A DNA stretch of 64,000 bases from CAIKZZ01 sp035604595 (lineage in GTDB: Bacteria; Pseudomonadota; Gammaproteobacteria; Steroidobacterales; Steroidobacteraceae), in the NCBI GenBank assembly GCA_035604595.1, contig DATNIE010000017.1:62001-126000 (forward strand), written 5' to 3'. Made by a program: the position numbers and the translations under genes. A model generated the notes under the pieces. The model made no database searches. It was not told where the DNA came from and saw only the letters and a list, made by a program, of their open reading frames with translations. Positions 52,501 through 60,649 of the stretch are shown here, piece by piece (positions within the stretch are counted from its first letter, which is position 1; every line of letters begins with the position of its first letter).

Positions 52501-53886
52501 ATGCTCGCCTCGCCAACCGGAATAGGTCTAATCCGGGGCGGCGCGTGGAGTACGGTCATTCGCAATCTGACGTCATCGCCGAGCACGCGCACCACTGCGC
52601 CGACGCGGCCGGCAAGCGCGGTAGCCGACCGCATCGGCAAGTACGAGATCATCAAGGAAGTCGGCCGCGGCAGCACCGGGGTCGTGTACCTGTCGCACGA
52701 TCCGTATTACGGCCGCGACGTCGCGATCAAGGTCTACAACGTCGAGGCCATTGACGACCCTGAGAAGGCGCGGGTCGCGCGCAAGATGTTCCTGTCGGAA
52801 GCCCACATGGTGGGCATGCTGCAGCACCCGAACATCCTGCCGATCTTCGACGCCGGCGAAGAGAGCGGTCACTACTACATCGTCACCGAGTTCGTGCACG
52901 GCGCGCGCACGCTGTCGGCCTACTGCAGGCCCGACAACCTGCTGCGGGTCGACGACGTCGTCGAGCTCCTCTACAAGTGCACCAAGGCGCTTCACTATTC
53001 GCATGGGCGCGGCGTGATCCACCGCGACATCAAGCCGTCCAACGTCATGCTGACCGTTGACAACGACGTGCGGATCATCGACTTTGGTATTGCGCTGGTC
53101 GCCGACTCGGAGATCTCCCGCATCGAGGGCATCGCCGGCAGCCCGTCGTACATGTCGCCCGAGCAGGTGCAGTCGCTCGACATCACCAACCGCTCCGACA
53201 TCTATGCGCTCGGAGCCGTGATGTACGAGCTGCTGACGGGTTTCCGGCCGTTCCGAGCCGGCAACCTCTCGAAGCTCCTGCACCAGATCGTGTACGCGAC
53301 GCCGCCGCCGATCCACACGTTGCGCAAGGACATTCCGGAGGCGCTCGAGAGCGTCGTCGCCACGGCGATGCACAAGGACCCGGACAAGCGCTACCGTACC
53401 GGCCAGGAGTTCGCTGCGGGACTGACCCGCGTACACCAGCAGCTGCGCGCCGAGTCGAACAAGATCGATCGCCACGAGCAGTTTGCAATGCTGCGGCGCC
53501 TCAAGTTCTTTCACGACTTCTCGCACGCCGAGATCTCGGAGGTGCTGCGGGCGAGCCAGTGGCAGGACTACGCCGCCGGCGAGGAGATCGTCAAGGAAGG
53601 CGAGATCGACGACCGCTTCTACATCATCGTCTCGGGTGGCGTGGTCGTCGAGCGCCTCGCCCACCAGATCGGCTCGCTAGGCACCGGCGAGTGCTTCGGC
53701 GAGACGAGCTACGTGCACGGCGCCAAGCGGCTGGCGACCATCAAGGCCCGCGACGCGGTCACGCTGATGAAGGTCAGCTCGACGCTGCTCGAGCAGGTCT
53801 CGGCGTCGTGCCAGCTGCGCTTCAACAAGGCGTTCCTACGCTCGCTGATCGGCCGCCTGCAGGGCGCCGAGGCACAGGCCGGCTGA
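52501..53886 (+). CDS. Ser/Thr protein kinase with C-terminal cyclic-nucleotide-binding domain
   Basis: 461-residue predicted cytoplasmic Hanks-type kinase. The glycine loop is GRGSTGVVY (55-63), with catalytic K77 (VAIK), E100, H174-R175-D176 in HRDIKPSN, D194 of DFG and SPE at 219-221. From about residue 327 a CNB domain follows (FSHAEISEVLRASQW, YIIVSGGVVVE, GECFGETSYV), whose phosphate-binding cassette keeps FGE but has KRLATIKA in place of the canonical PRAATVKA type. Activity is thus plausibly cAMP- or cGMP-controlled. No membrane segment is seen. ATG 52501 is the best start, but the N-terminal 40 residues are low-complexity and uncertain. It occupies the pgpA place after thiL. Confidence 0.88.
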   Translation: MLASPTGIGLIRGGAWSTVIRNLTSSPSTRTTAPTRPASAVADRIGKYEIIKEVGRGSTGVVYLSHDPYYGRDVAIKVYNVEAIDDPEKARVARKMFLSEAHMVGMLQHPNILPIFDAGEESGHYYIVTEFVHGARTLSAYCRPDNLLRVDDVVELLYKCTKALHYSHGRGVIHRDIKPSNVMLTVDNDVRIIDFGIALVADSEISRIEGIAGSPSYMSPEQVQSLDITNRSDIYALGAVMYELLTGFRPFRAGNLSKLLHQIVYATPPPIHTLRKDIPEALESVVATAMHKDPDKRYRTGQEFAAGLTRVHQQLRAESNKIDRHEQFAMLRRLKFFHDFSHAEISEVLRASQWQDYAAGEEIVKEGEIDDRFYIIVSGGVVVERLAHQIGSLGTGECFGETSYVHGAKRLATIKARDAVTLMKVSSTLLEQVSASCQLRFNKAFLRSLIGRLQGAEAQAG

Positions 53887-53896
53887 CCGCTCCCGG

Positions 53897-54718
53897 TCAG
53901 GCGCCCGGCGCGTCTTTGTCCCGCTCGATGAGCGCGTACGCAGAGTGGTTGTGGATCGACTCGAAGTTCTCCGACTCGACCACGTAGGCGCGGATACGCT
54001 CGTCGGCGTTGAGGCGCAACGCCACGTCGCGCACCATGTCCTCGACAAACTTGGGGTTGTCATACGCGCGCTCGGTCACGTACTTCTCGTCCGGGCGCTT
54101 CAGTATTCCGTAGACCTCGCACGACGCTTCGCTCTCGGCGATGTCGATCAGTTCCTCGATCCACACGTGGCTGAGGATCTTGGCGGTGATCGTCACGTGC
54201 GAGCGCTGATTATGGGCACCGTAGTCGGAGATCCTCTTCGAGCACGGACACAGACTGGTCACGGGCACGACCACCTTGAGCCAGGTGTCGATCCGGTCGG
54301 CGCGCACCTCGCCGATCAGCGTCGCGCGGTAGTCGAGCAGGCTCTCCACGCCCGACACCGGTGCCTTTTTCATCACGAAGTAGGGGAAGGTCATCTCGAT
54401 GTGACCGGTCTCGGCGTCGAGCCGCTCCACCATCTCGCGCAGCATCGTACGGAACGAGTCGACCGACAGCTCGCGCTCGTGGTGGTGCAGGATCTCGACG
54501 AACCGCGACATGTGCGTGCCCTTGAAGCTGTGCGGCAGGTACACGTACATGTTGAAGTTGGCGATCGTGTGCTGTTCCCCGCCAGAGCGGTCCTTGACCC
54601 TGACCGGATGGTAGATGTCCTTGATGCCGACCTTGTCGATCGCGATCTGCCGCATATCGGCGCGGCTCTGCACGTCCTCGATCGGCGTCTGTTTCGGGGG
54701 GGCGGTCAGCGTGTCCAT
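53897..54718 (-). CDS. folE2: GTP cyclohydrolase FolE2 (type IB)
   Basis: Makes dihydroneopterin triphosphate for folate, and in queuosine-making bacteria for preQ1. The 273-residue product has the COG1469 zinc-site cysteine in TSLCPCSKRISDYGAHNQRSH and the N-terminal VGIKDIYHPVRVKDRSG. Type IB enzymes tolerate metals other than zinc and often replace zinc-dependent FolE. ATG 54718 begins MDTLTAPPK. queA and tgt at the left end of this window would use its product. It is convergent with the kinase and 73 nt from dxs. Confidence 0.93.
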   Translation of the reverse strand: MDTLTAPPKQTPIEDVQSRADMRQIAIDKVGIKDIYHPVRVKDRSGGEQHTIANFNMYVYLPHSFKGTHMSRFVEILHHHERELSVDSFRTMLREMVERLDAETGHIEMTFPYFVMKKAPVSGVESLLDYRATLIGEVRADRIDTWLKVVVPVTSLCPCSKRISDYGAHNQRSHVTITAKILSHVWIEELIDIAESEASCEVYGILKRPDEKYVTERAYDNPKFVEDMVRDVALRLNADERIRAYVVESENFESIHNHSAYALIERDKDAPGA

Positions 54719-54791
54719 CTGCTCTCCATGCTGCCGCCGGCGGCGACGGTTCGGTGCTCGGTCGGTCGTCGGGGCAACAGCCGCGGGCAGC

Positions 54792-56693
54792 TCAGGCGCG
54801 CTGCTGGCGCGGCTGCCACCAGCGGTCGATCGCGGTGGCGAGCCCGGCCGCGTCGAGGCCGGCGACTGCCAGGTTGTCGGCACGCGAACCATGCTCGATG
54901 AACCGGTCCGGGATGCCGAGCTGCAGCAGCGGCCTGAGGTAGCCCTGGGCCGTCAACACCTCGAGCACGGCGTCTCCCGCGCCGCCGGCCACCACGTTCT
55001 CCTCGACCGTGACGAGATACTCGTGGCGCGCGGCGATCCGCGTCACCAGCGCTTCATCGAGGGGTTTTACAAAACGCATGTTCACCAGGGTCGCATCGAG
55101 ACGCTCGGCGGTGGCCGCCACCGCGTGCACCATCGTGCCGAACGCGAGAATTGCAAGGCCCGAGCGTCCCTCGCGGCGGATCTCGGCCTTGCCGACCGGC
55201 AGCGCACGCATCTCGGCCTCGGGCGCGACGCCGGGGCCCGAGCCCCGCGGATAGCGGACCGCGGCCGGGCCGGGCAGCGTCACGGCCGTGTACAGCATCT
55301 GCCGGCACTCGTTCTCGTCGGCCGGCGCCATGATCGTGAGGCCCGGCACGCAGCGCAGGAAGGACAGGTCGAAGGCCCCCTGGTGGGTCGCGCCGTCGCC
55401 GCCAACGAGGCCGGCCCGGTCGAGCGCGAACACGACGGGGAGGTGCTGCACGGCGACGTCGTGGATCAGCTGGTCGTAGCCACGTTGCAGGAACGTCGAG
55501 TAGATCGCGACCACCGGCCGCAGTCCCGCGCAGGCGAGCCCGGCGGCCAGGGTCACCGCGTGCTGCTCGGCGATCGCGACGTCGAAATACCGGTCGGGAA
55601 AGCGCTTTGAGAACTCGACCAGCCCCGACCCTTCGCGCATCGCCGGCGTGATGGCGACGATCCGGGCATCGCGCTCGGCCATGTCGCACAGCCATTGCCC
55701 GAACACCTGCGAGTAGCTGGGGCCGGTGGTCTTTTCCTTGAAGATCATGGCCAGGGCCGGATCGAACGGGCCCGGGCCGTGCCACTTGATCGGGTCCGCC
55801 TCGGCGGGCGCGTAGCCCTTGCCCTTGCGCGTCACGACGTGCAGGAACTGCGGACCATGGAGATTGCGGACATTGCGCAGCGTCTTCACCAGCGCACCGA
55901 CGTCGTGGCCGTCGATCGGGCCGATGTAGTTGAGCCCCATCTCCTCGAAGATCGTGCCGGGCAGCACCATGCCCTTCATGTGCTCCTCGGAGCGGCGGGC
56001 GAGTTCCCACGCGGCCGGGATCCGCCGCAGTACCTTCTTGCTGCCCTCCTTGAGCCCCGAGTACAGGCGCCCTGAGAGCACGCGCGCGAAGTAGTTCGAC
56101 AGCGCGCCGACGTTCTCCGAAATCGACATATCGTTGTCGTTCAGGATCACCAGCAGGTCGACATCGAGGCTGCCGGCATGATTGAGGGCCTCGAATGCGA
56201 GCCCGGCACTCATCGCCCCGTCGCCGATGATCGCGACGTGGCGGCGCCGTGCGGCGAGCGTTGCGCCCGGCGGGTGGGTGAGCTCCTCGGCGATGGCCAT
56301 GCCGAGGGCGGCTGAGATCGAGGTGCTGGCATGACCGACGCCAAAGGTGTCGTACTCGCTCTCGCTGCGGCTCGGGAACGGCGCGAGGCCGCCCTTGAGC
56401 TTGATCGTGTGCAGCTGATCGCGCCGGCCAGTCAGCACCTTATGCGGGTAGGCCTGGTGTCCGACGTCCCAGACGAGCTTGTCGGTCGGGGTGTCATACA
56501 CGTAGTGCAGGGCGAGCGTGAGTTCGACGGTACCGAGGCCGGCTGCGAAGTGGCCGCCCATCTGACTGACGGTGTCGATCAGAAACTGACGCAGCTCCTC
56601 GGCGACAACCGGCAGGTCGCTTTCCGGCAACTGCCTGAGCTGTGCCGGGGAGTCAATCGCAAACAGGTGCGGGTAGGAATCGGACCCGGGCAT
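54792..56693 (-). CDS. dxs: 1-deoxy-D-xylulose-5-phosphate synthase
   Basis: TPP enzyme starting the MEP isoprenoid pathway from pyruvate and glyceraldehyde-3-phosphate. The 633-residue product has the TPP motif GDG...NDNDMS (about residues 155-185), the catalytic DVGHQAYPHK, AEQHAVTLAAGLA and the C-terminal domain with YLVTVEENVVAGG. The gene is the last of xseB-ispA-dxs. Upstream, ispA ends 55 nt before its start. Confidence 0.96.
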   Translation of the reverse strand: MPGSDSYPHLFAIDSPAQLRQLPESDLPVVAEELRQFLIDTVSQMGGHFAAGLGTVELTLALHYVYDTPTDKLVWDVGHQAYPHKVLTGRRDQLHTIKLKGGLAPFPSRSESEYDTFGVGHASTSISAALGMAIAEELTHPPGATLAARRRHVAIIGDGAMSAGLAFEALNHAGSLDVDLLVILNDNDMSISENVGALSNYFARVLSGRLYSGLKEGSKKVLRRIPAAWELARRSEEHMKGMVLPGTIFEEMGLNYIGPIDGHDVGALVKTLRNVRNLHGPQFLHVVTRKGKGYAPAEADPIKWHGPGPFDPALAMIFKEKTTGPSYSQVFGQWLCDMAERDARIVAITPAMREGSGLVEFSKRFPDRYFDVAIAEQHAVTLAAGLACAGLRPVVAIYSTFLQRGYDQLIHDVAVQHLPVVFALDRAGLVGGDGATHQGAFDLSFLRCVPGLTIMAPADENECRQMLYTAVTLPGPAAVRYPRGSGPGVAPEAEMRALPVGKAEIRREGRSGLAILAFGTMVHAVAATAERLDATLVNMRFVKPLDEALVTRIAARHEYLVTVEENVVAGGAGDAVLEVLTAQGYLRPLLQLGIPDRFIEHGSRADNLAVAGLDAAGLATAIDRWWQPRQQRA

Positions 56694-56748
56694 GGCGCCA
56701 GTCTAACCGCATCCGCCCGCGCCGCGGAGCGCGTTCGGACCGCGGCTT

Positions 56749-57636
56749 CTAGGAGGATCGCTCGACGATGTAGCCCGCAAGCCAGACCAGCATCGCGGCG
56801 GACTCGCCGAAGGAAGCGATCGCGCCGAGCGCCCGCGCGTGCAACTCTGCGGCGCGGGACCTCGATGCCGCGAGACCCACCGCCGCAGGATAGGTCGGCT
56901 TGCGGCGCGCCTCGTCCGCTCCAACCGCCTTGCCGAGAAGGTGCGGGTCGCCCTCGACGTCCAGGATGTCGTCGACGATCTGGAACGCGAGACCGAGGTC
57001 GCGGGCAAAGCGCCCGAGCCGTTCGACGTCGGCCGCCGCGACGCCGGCGAGCGCCGCCGGCAGCGCCACGCTCGCCTCGATCAGCGCCCCAGTCTTTCGA
57101 AGGTGCATGTCCTCCACCTGCAGGGCCGTCAGCTGCCTGCCGACCGCGCCCAGATCGATCGCCTGGCCGCCGGCCATCCCCTTCGTGCCGCTCGCGCTCG
57201 CCAGTATCCGGATCATCTCGACCCTGGCCTCGGCGCTCGCCGGCGCCGAGGCGAGGCTCTCGAACGCCAGCACCTGCAGCGCATCGCCCGCCAGGATCGC
57301 GGTCGCTTCGTCGAACTGCCGGTGGCACGTTGGCCGGCCGCGTCGCAGGTCGTCGTCGTCCATCGCCGGCAGGTCGTCGTGCACGAGCGAGTAGACGTGG
57401 ATCATCTCGACGGCCGCGGCGGCCGCATCGAGGGCCGCGGCGGGCCCGCCGCACAGCTCGCCGGTCGCATACACGAGTGCCGGCCGGATCCGCTTGCCGC
57501 CGCCGAGCGCGGCATAGCGCATCGCCTCGTGCAGCCGGACCGGTACCCGAGTCGCAGCGGGAATGCGCTCCGCGAGGGCCCGCTCGACGCGCGCCTGGTA
57601 GGCCGCAAGCCGCGCCGCGTGATCAGCGGGCCTCAC
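56749..57636 (-). CDS. ispA: Farnesyl diphosphate synthase IspA
   Basis: Short-chain trans-prenyltransferase giving C15-PP. The 295-residue product has the first Asp-rich motif DDLPAMDDDDLRRGRPT, identical in form to E. coli IspA, and the second motif QIVDDILD. The GTG start overlaps the xseB stop (GTGA). The product feeds quinone and undecaprenyl synthesis with the DXP made by Dxs next door. Confidence 0.95.
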   Translation of the reverse strand: MRPADHAARLAAYQARVERALAERIPAATRVPVRLHEAMRYAALGGGKRIRPALVYATGELCGGPAAALDAAAAAVEMIHVYSLVHDDLPAMDDDDLRRGRPTCHRQFDEATAILAGDALQVLAFESLASAPASAEARVEMIRILASASGTKGMAGGQAIDLGAVGRQLTALQVEDMHLRKTGALIEASVALPAALAGVAAADVERLGRFARDLGLAFQIVDDILDVEGDPHLLGKAVGADEARRKPTYPAAVGLAASRSRAAELHARALGAIASFGESAAMLVWLAGYIVERSS

Positions 57637-57926
57637 CCCGGCTCGTCTTCGCCCGCGCTCGCATCGAACGGCACCGCCTCGCTCACGCCGTCCGGGCGGG
57701 TCATCAGCAGCTCCACCTTCTGCTCGGCAGCCGCGAGCGCCTGCTGGCACGCACGGGTGAGCGCGACGCCGCGCTCGAACGCGCTGAGCGCCTCCTCGAG
57801 CGGCACCTCGCCCTGCTCGAGCCTCGCGACCACCGACTCGAGCTCGGTCATCGCCTGCTCGAAATCGAAGCGGGCGGTATCGCCGGGCGCGGCCGGAGGC
57901 GGGGGTGCCGATTTGGTGCGGGCCAT
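57633..57926 (-). CDS. xseB: Exodeoxyribonuclease VII small subunit
   Basis: Small helical subunit of ExoVII, partner of XseA encoded at 21.3-22.5 kb. The 97 residues hold the family core FDFEQAMTELESVVARLEQG and PLEEALSAFERGVAL, with an Ala/Pro-rich head and an acidic tail. The ATG at 57926 is used. It overlaps ispA by 4 nt in the standard xseB-ispA-dxs order. Confidence 0.94.
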   Translation of the reverse strand: MARTKSAPPPPAAPGDTARFDFEQAMTELESVVARLEQGEVPLEEALSAFERGVALTRACQQALAAAEQKVELLMTRPDGVSEAVPFDASAGEDEPG

Positions 57927-58015
57927 GGGGTGCTTGCACGATGCGGGAGTGCGGAGGCGCGGGAGACTAACGGCCACTCCCTGCGAGCGTCAACGCGCGC
58001 GATGAGAAATGCGGA

Positions 58016-58045
58016 TTGACGCGTGCGCGCAGCGGCGACTAGAGT
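58016..58045 (+). promoter_or_regulatory. Sigma70-type promoter for the rubrerythrin operon
   Basis: TTGACG (58016-58021) and TAGAGT (58040-58045) are 18 nt apart, matching 5/6 and 4/6 consensus positions. The leader would be about 70 nt and ends with AAGGAG seven bases before the GTG start. It is the best promoter match in the window. Confidence 0.55.
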
Positions 58046-58122
58046 TCCCCGATGCGGACGACGCCCCCGCCGCGCCTGCTGAGCGGTCCAGTGAAACTCT
58101 CTATGAGTCAAGGAGTTATATC

Positions 58123-58536
58123 GTGAACCTCAAGGGAAGTAAAACTGAGAAGAACCTCAAAGATGCGTTTGCCGGCGAGTCCCAGGCCAACCGTCGCTAC
58201 CTGTACTTCGCTGCCAAAGCCGACGTCGAAGGCTTCAACGACGTCTCGGCCGTGTTCCGGTCGACGGCCGAGGGCGAGACAGGTCATGCCCACGGTCACC
58301 TCGAGTACCTCGAGGCCGTCGGCGATCCGGCGACCGGGCTGCCGATCGGCGCGACCGCCGACAACCTGAAGGCCGCGATTGCGGGCGAGACGCACGAGTA
58401 CACCGACATGTACCCGGGCATGGCCAAGGCGGCGCGCCAGGAAGGATTCCACGAGATCGCCGACTGGTTCGAGACGCTCGCGAAAGCCGAACGCTCACAC
58501 GCCAACCGCTTCCAGAAAGCGCTGGACGGGCTGTAA
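58123..58536 (+). CDS. Rubrerythrin-family di-iron protein lacking the rubredoxin domain
   Basis: 137-residue four-helix-bundle protein with a di-iron site formed by AGESQANRRYLYF, EGETGHAHGH, AGETHEY and KAERSHANRF. Rubrerythrins reduce hydrogen peroxide. This one has only the ferritin-like part and no C-terminal CxxC rubredoxin module, so it needs an outside electron donor. The GTG start at 58123 is fixed by a perfect AAGGAG. It heads an operon with an Fe-S oxidoreductase and a DUF3501 protein, which suggests a shared oxidative-stress or redox role. Confidence 0.88.
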   Translation: MNLKGSKTEKNLKDAFAGESQANRRYLYFAAKADVEGFNDVSAVFRSTAEGETGHAHGHLEYLEAVGDPATGLPIGATADNLKAAIAGETHEYTDMYPGMAKAARQEGFHEIADWFETLAKAERSHANRFQKALDGL

Positions 58537-58601
58537 TTGATGCCGTTCAGGCGCCCGTCGTGCGACGGGCACCGCGCGATCCCGATCCAGGTCGGACACC
58601 C

Positions 58602-59960
58602 ATGAGCCAGACACCCGGCACGGGCGCTCGCGAGGGCAGCCTCGAGGCGCCCACGCGGCACCCGATCGAGTGGAAGCGCCCTGGATTCTACGAGGAGGCG
58701 GCGCTCTTCAAGGAGCTCGAGCGCGTCTTCGACATCTGCCACGGGTGCCGGCGCTGCTTCAGCCTGTGCCAGGCCTTCCCGACGCTGTTCGATGCGGTCG
58801 ACGCCTCGCCGGCCGGGGAAGTGCACGCCGTGCCGAAGCCTGCGTACTGGCAGGTCGTCGACCAGTGCTACCTGTGCGACATGTGCTACATGACCAAGTG
58901 TCCGTACGTGCCGCCGCACCCCTGGAACGTGGACTTTCCGCACCTGATGCTGCGCGCGAAGGCGGTCAAGCACGCCCAGCACCGCACGACGTTCCGCGAC
59001 CAGGTCCTGTCCTCGACCGATCTCCTCGGCAAGATCGCCGGCATCCCGGTGGTCGCCGAGGTCGTCAACGGCGTCAACGCCACCCGCGTAGGGCGCGCGG
59101 TACTGTCGAAGGCGCTCGGAGTGCACCCCGATGCACCGCTGCCGCGCTACCACAGCCGCAGCTTTCGCGCCCGAGAAGCGCGTCGCGCCAAGCCTGCACT
59201 CAGCGCCGTAGCGACCGCCGACACCCGCGGGCGGGTCGCGCTGTTCGCGACCTGCTACTGCAACCGCAACGAGCCGGCGATCGATGCCGACCTGGTCGCG
59301 GTGTTCGAGCACAACGGCATCGCGGTCGAGCTCGCTGCCCGGGAGCGGTGCTGCGGCATGCCGAAGCTCGAGCTCGGCGATCTCGACGCCGTCGCGACGC
59401 TGAAGAACGTCAACGTGCCCGCGCTCGCAGCACTGATCGACCGCGGCTGCGACGTCGTGGCGGCGATCCCGTCGTGCGTGCTGATGTTCAAGCAGGAGCT
59501 GCCGCTGCTGTTCCCCGACGATCCGCTGGTCCGCAAGGTCAGCGAGCACACGTTCGATCCGTTCGAGTACCTGATGCTGCGCCACGCAGCGGGGCTGCTG
59601 AAGACCGACTTCAGCACCGAGCTCGGCAAGCTCGCCTATCACGTGCCCTGCCACCTGCGCGTGCAGAACATCGGCCTCAAGACGCGTGACTTGCTGAAGC
59701 TCGTGCCGGGCACGACGCTCGAGGTGATCGAGCGCTGCTCCGGCCACGACGGCACCTACGCGGTGAAGCAGGAATTCCACGAGTACTCGGTCAAGATCGG
59801 CAAGCCGGTGGTGGCGCGGGTCGCGGGCTCGGGGGCCGCCCAGCACTCGAGCGACTGCCCGATGGCCGGACAGCAGATCTCGCGCGGCCTTGCCGATCAC
59901 CGCCCGCCCGCCCATCCGCTGACACTGCTGCGGCGGGCCTATGGCCTGCCGGGTCCGTGA
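58602..59960 (+). CDS. Heterodisulfide-reductase-related Fe-S oxidoreductase
   Basis: 452-residue protein of the GlpC/HdrD-like type. It has two ferredoxin-type clusters near the N-terminus: CHGCRRCFSLC (about residues 47-57) and CYLCDMCYMTKC (about 89-100). Two CCG-like domains follow, visible as ATCYCNRNEP, ERCCGMPKLELG, VPCHLRVQNIGLKTRD and ERCSGHDGTYAVK, with a final SSDCPMAGQQI. No flavin domain or membrane segment is seen. It is likely an electron-transfer partner of the adjacent rubrerythrin. The start at 58602 follows the rubrerythrin stop by 65 nt. The DUF3501 start is inside or directly after its 3' end. Confidence 0.85.
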   Translation: MSQTPGTGAREGSLEAPTRHPIEWKRPGFYEEAALFKELERVFDICHGCRRCFSLCQAFPTLFDAVDASPAGEVHAVPKPAYWQVVDQCYLCDMCYMTKCPYVPPHPWNVDFPHLMLRAKAVKHAQHRTTFRDQVLSSTDLLGKIAGIPVVAEVVNGVNATRVGRAVLSKALGVHPDAPLPRYHSRSFRAREARRAKPALSAVATADTRGRVALFATCYCNRNEPAIDADLVAVFEHNGIAVELAARERCCGMPKLELGDLDAVATLKNVNVPALAALIDRGCDVVAAIPSCVLMFKQELPLLFPDDPLVRKVSEHTFDPFEYLMLRHAAGLLKTDFSTELGKLAYHVPCHLRVQNIGLKTRDLLKLVPGTTLEVIERCSGHDGTYAVKQEFHEYSVKIGKPVVARVAGSGAAQHSSDCPMAGQQISRGLADHRPPAHPLTLLRRAYGLPGP

Positions 59961-60564
59961 CGTGACTCACGGCGCATCACAGGCCCGGCGACTCGCACCG
60001 GCCGACCTGATGAGCCTCGAGCAGTACGCTCGGGCCCGATCCGAGTTCCGCGCGCGCGTGCTCGATCACAAGCGGCCCCGGACGGTCGCCGTCGGGCCGA
60101 ACGTGACCTGGTGCTTCGAGGACCGCCTCACCATCCAGTACCAGATCCAGGAGATGCTACGCGCCGAGCGGATCTTCGAGTTGCAGGGAATAAAGGACGA
60201 GCTCGACGCGTACAATCCGCTGATCCCCGACGGCAGCAACCTGAAGGCGACGTTCCTGATCGAGTACACCGATCCCAGCGAGCGCGCGGTCGCGCTCACG
60301 CGCCTGAAGGGCATCGAGCGGCGCTGCTTCCTCGCGGTGGGGGATGAGGTGTCGTTCGCGGTCGCGGACGAGGACCTGGAGCGGGAAAACGAGGTCAAGA
60401 CCTCGGCGGTGCATTTCCTGCGTTTCGAGCTGGGCCCGCGGGCGCGCGCGTTTCTCGCGGCCGGCGCGCCGCTGCGTGCCGGGATTGACCACCCCGCATA
60501 CACGCATTCCGTCGAACTCTCCGCCGACACGGCCGCGGCGCTCGCTGCCGACCTCGCCCCGTGA
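59941..60564 (+). CDS. DUF3501 family protein
   Basis: 207-residue protein matching DUF3501: LMSLEQYARARSEFRARVLDHK, FEDRLTIQYQIQEMLRAERIFE (shown in part) and HPAYTHSVELS. Function is unknown. It is the third gene of the rubrerythrin/Fe-S oxidoreductase set, an association I recall from many beta- and gammaproteobacteria. ATG 59941 overlaps the previous gene by 20 nt; GTG 59962, directly after that stop, would give 200 residues. Family similarity begins only around ADLMSLE, so the choice is open. Confidence 0.85.
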   Translation: MACRVRDVTHGASQARRLAPADLMSLEQYARARSEFRARVLDHKRPRTVAVGPNVTWCFEDRLTIQYQIQEMLRAERIFELQGIKDELDAYNPLIPDGSNLKATFLIEYTDPSERAVALTRLKGIERRCFLAVGDEVSFAVADEDLERENEVKTSAVHFLRFELGPRARAFLAAGAPLRAGIDHPAYTHSVELSADTAAALAADLAP

Positions 60565-60649
60565 CAGGCCGGCGCCGCGGGTCCGTGCGAGCGCGTCCGT
60601 CCGTTCGCGAAGGTCAGCCGGCCCGATTTTTAGTACGCTCGCGCCCCGG

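Noticed and set aside
58550..58572. Inverted repeat GCCCGTCG-TG-CGACGGGC after the rubrerythrin gene as a terminator
   Set aside because: No U-tract follows and the next gene of the same operon begins about 30 nt later; at most an attenuating hairpin.
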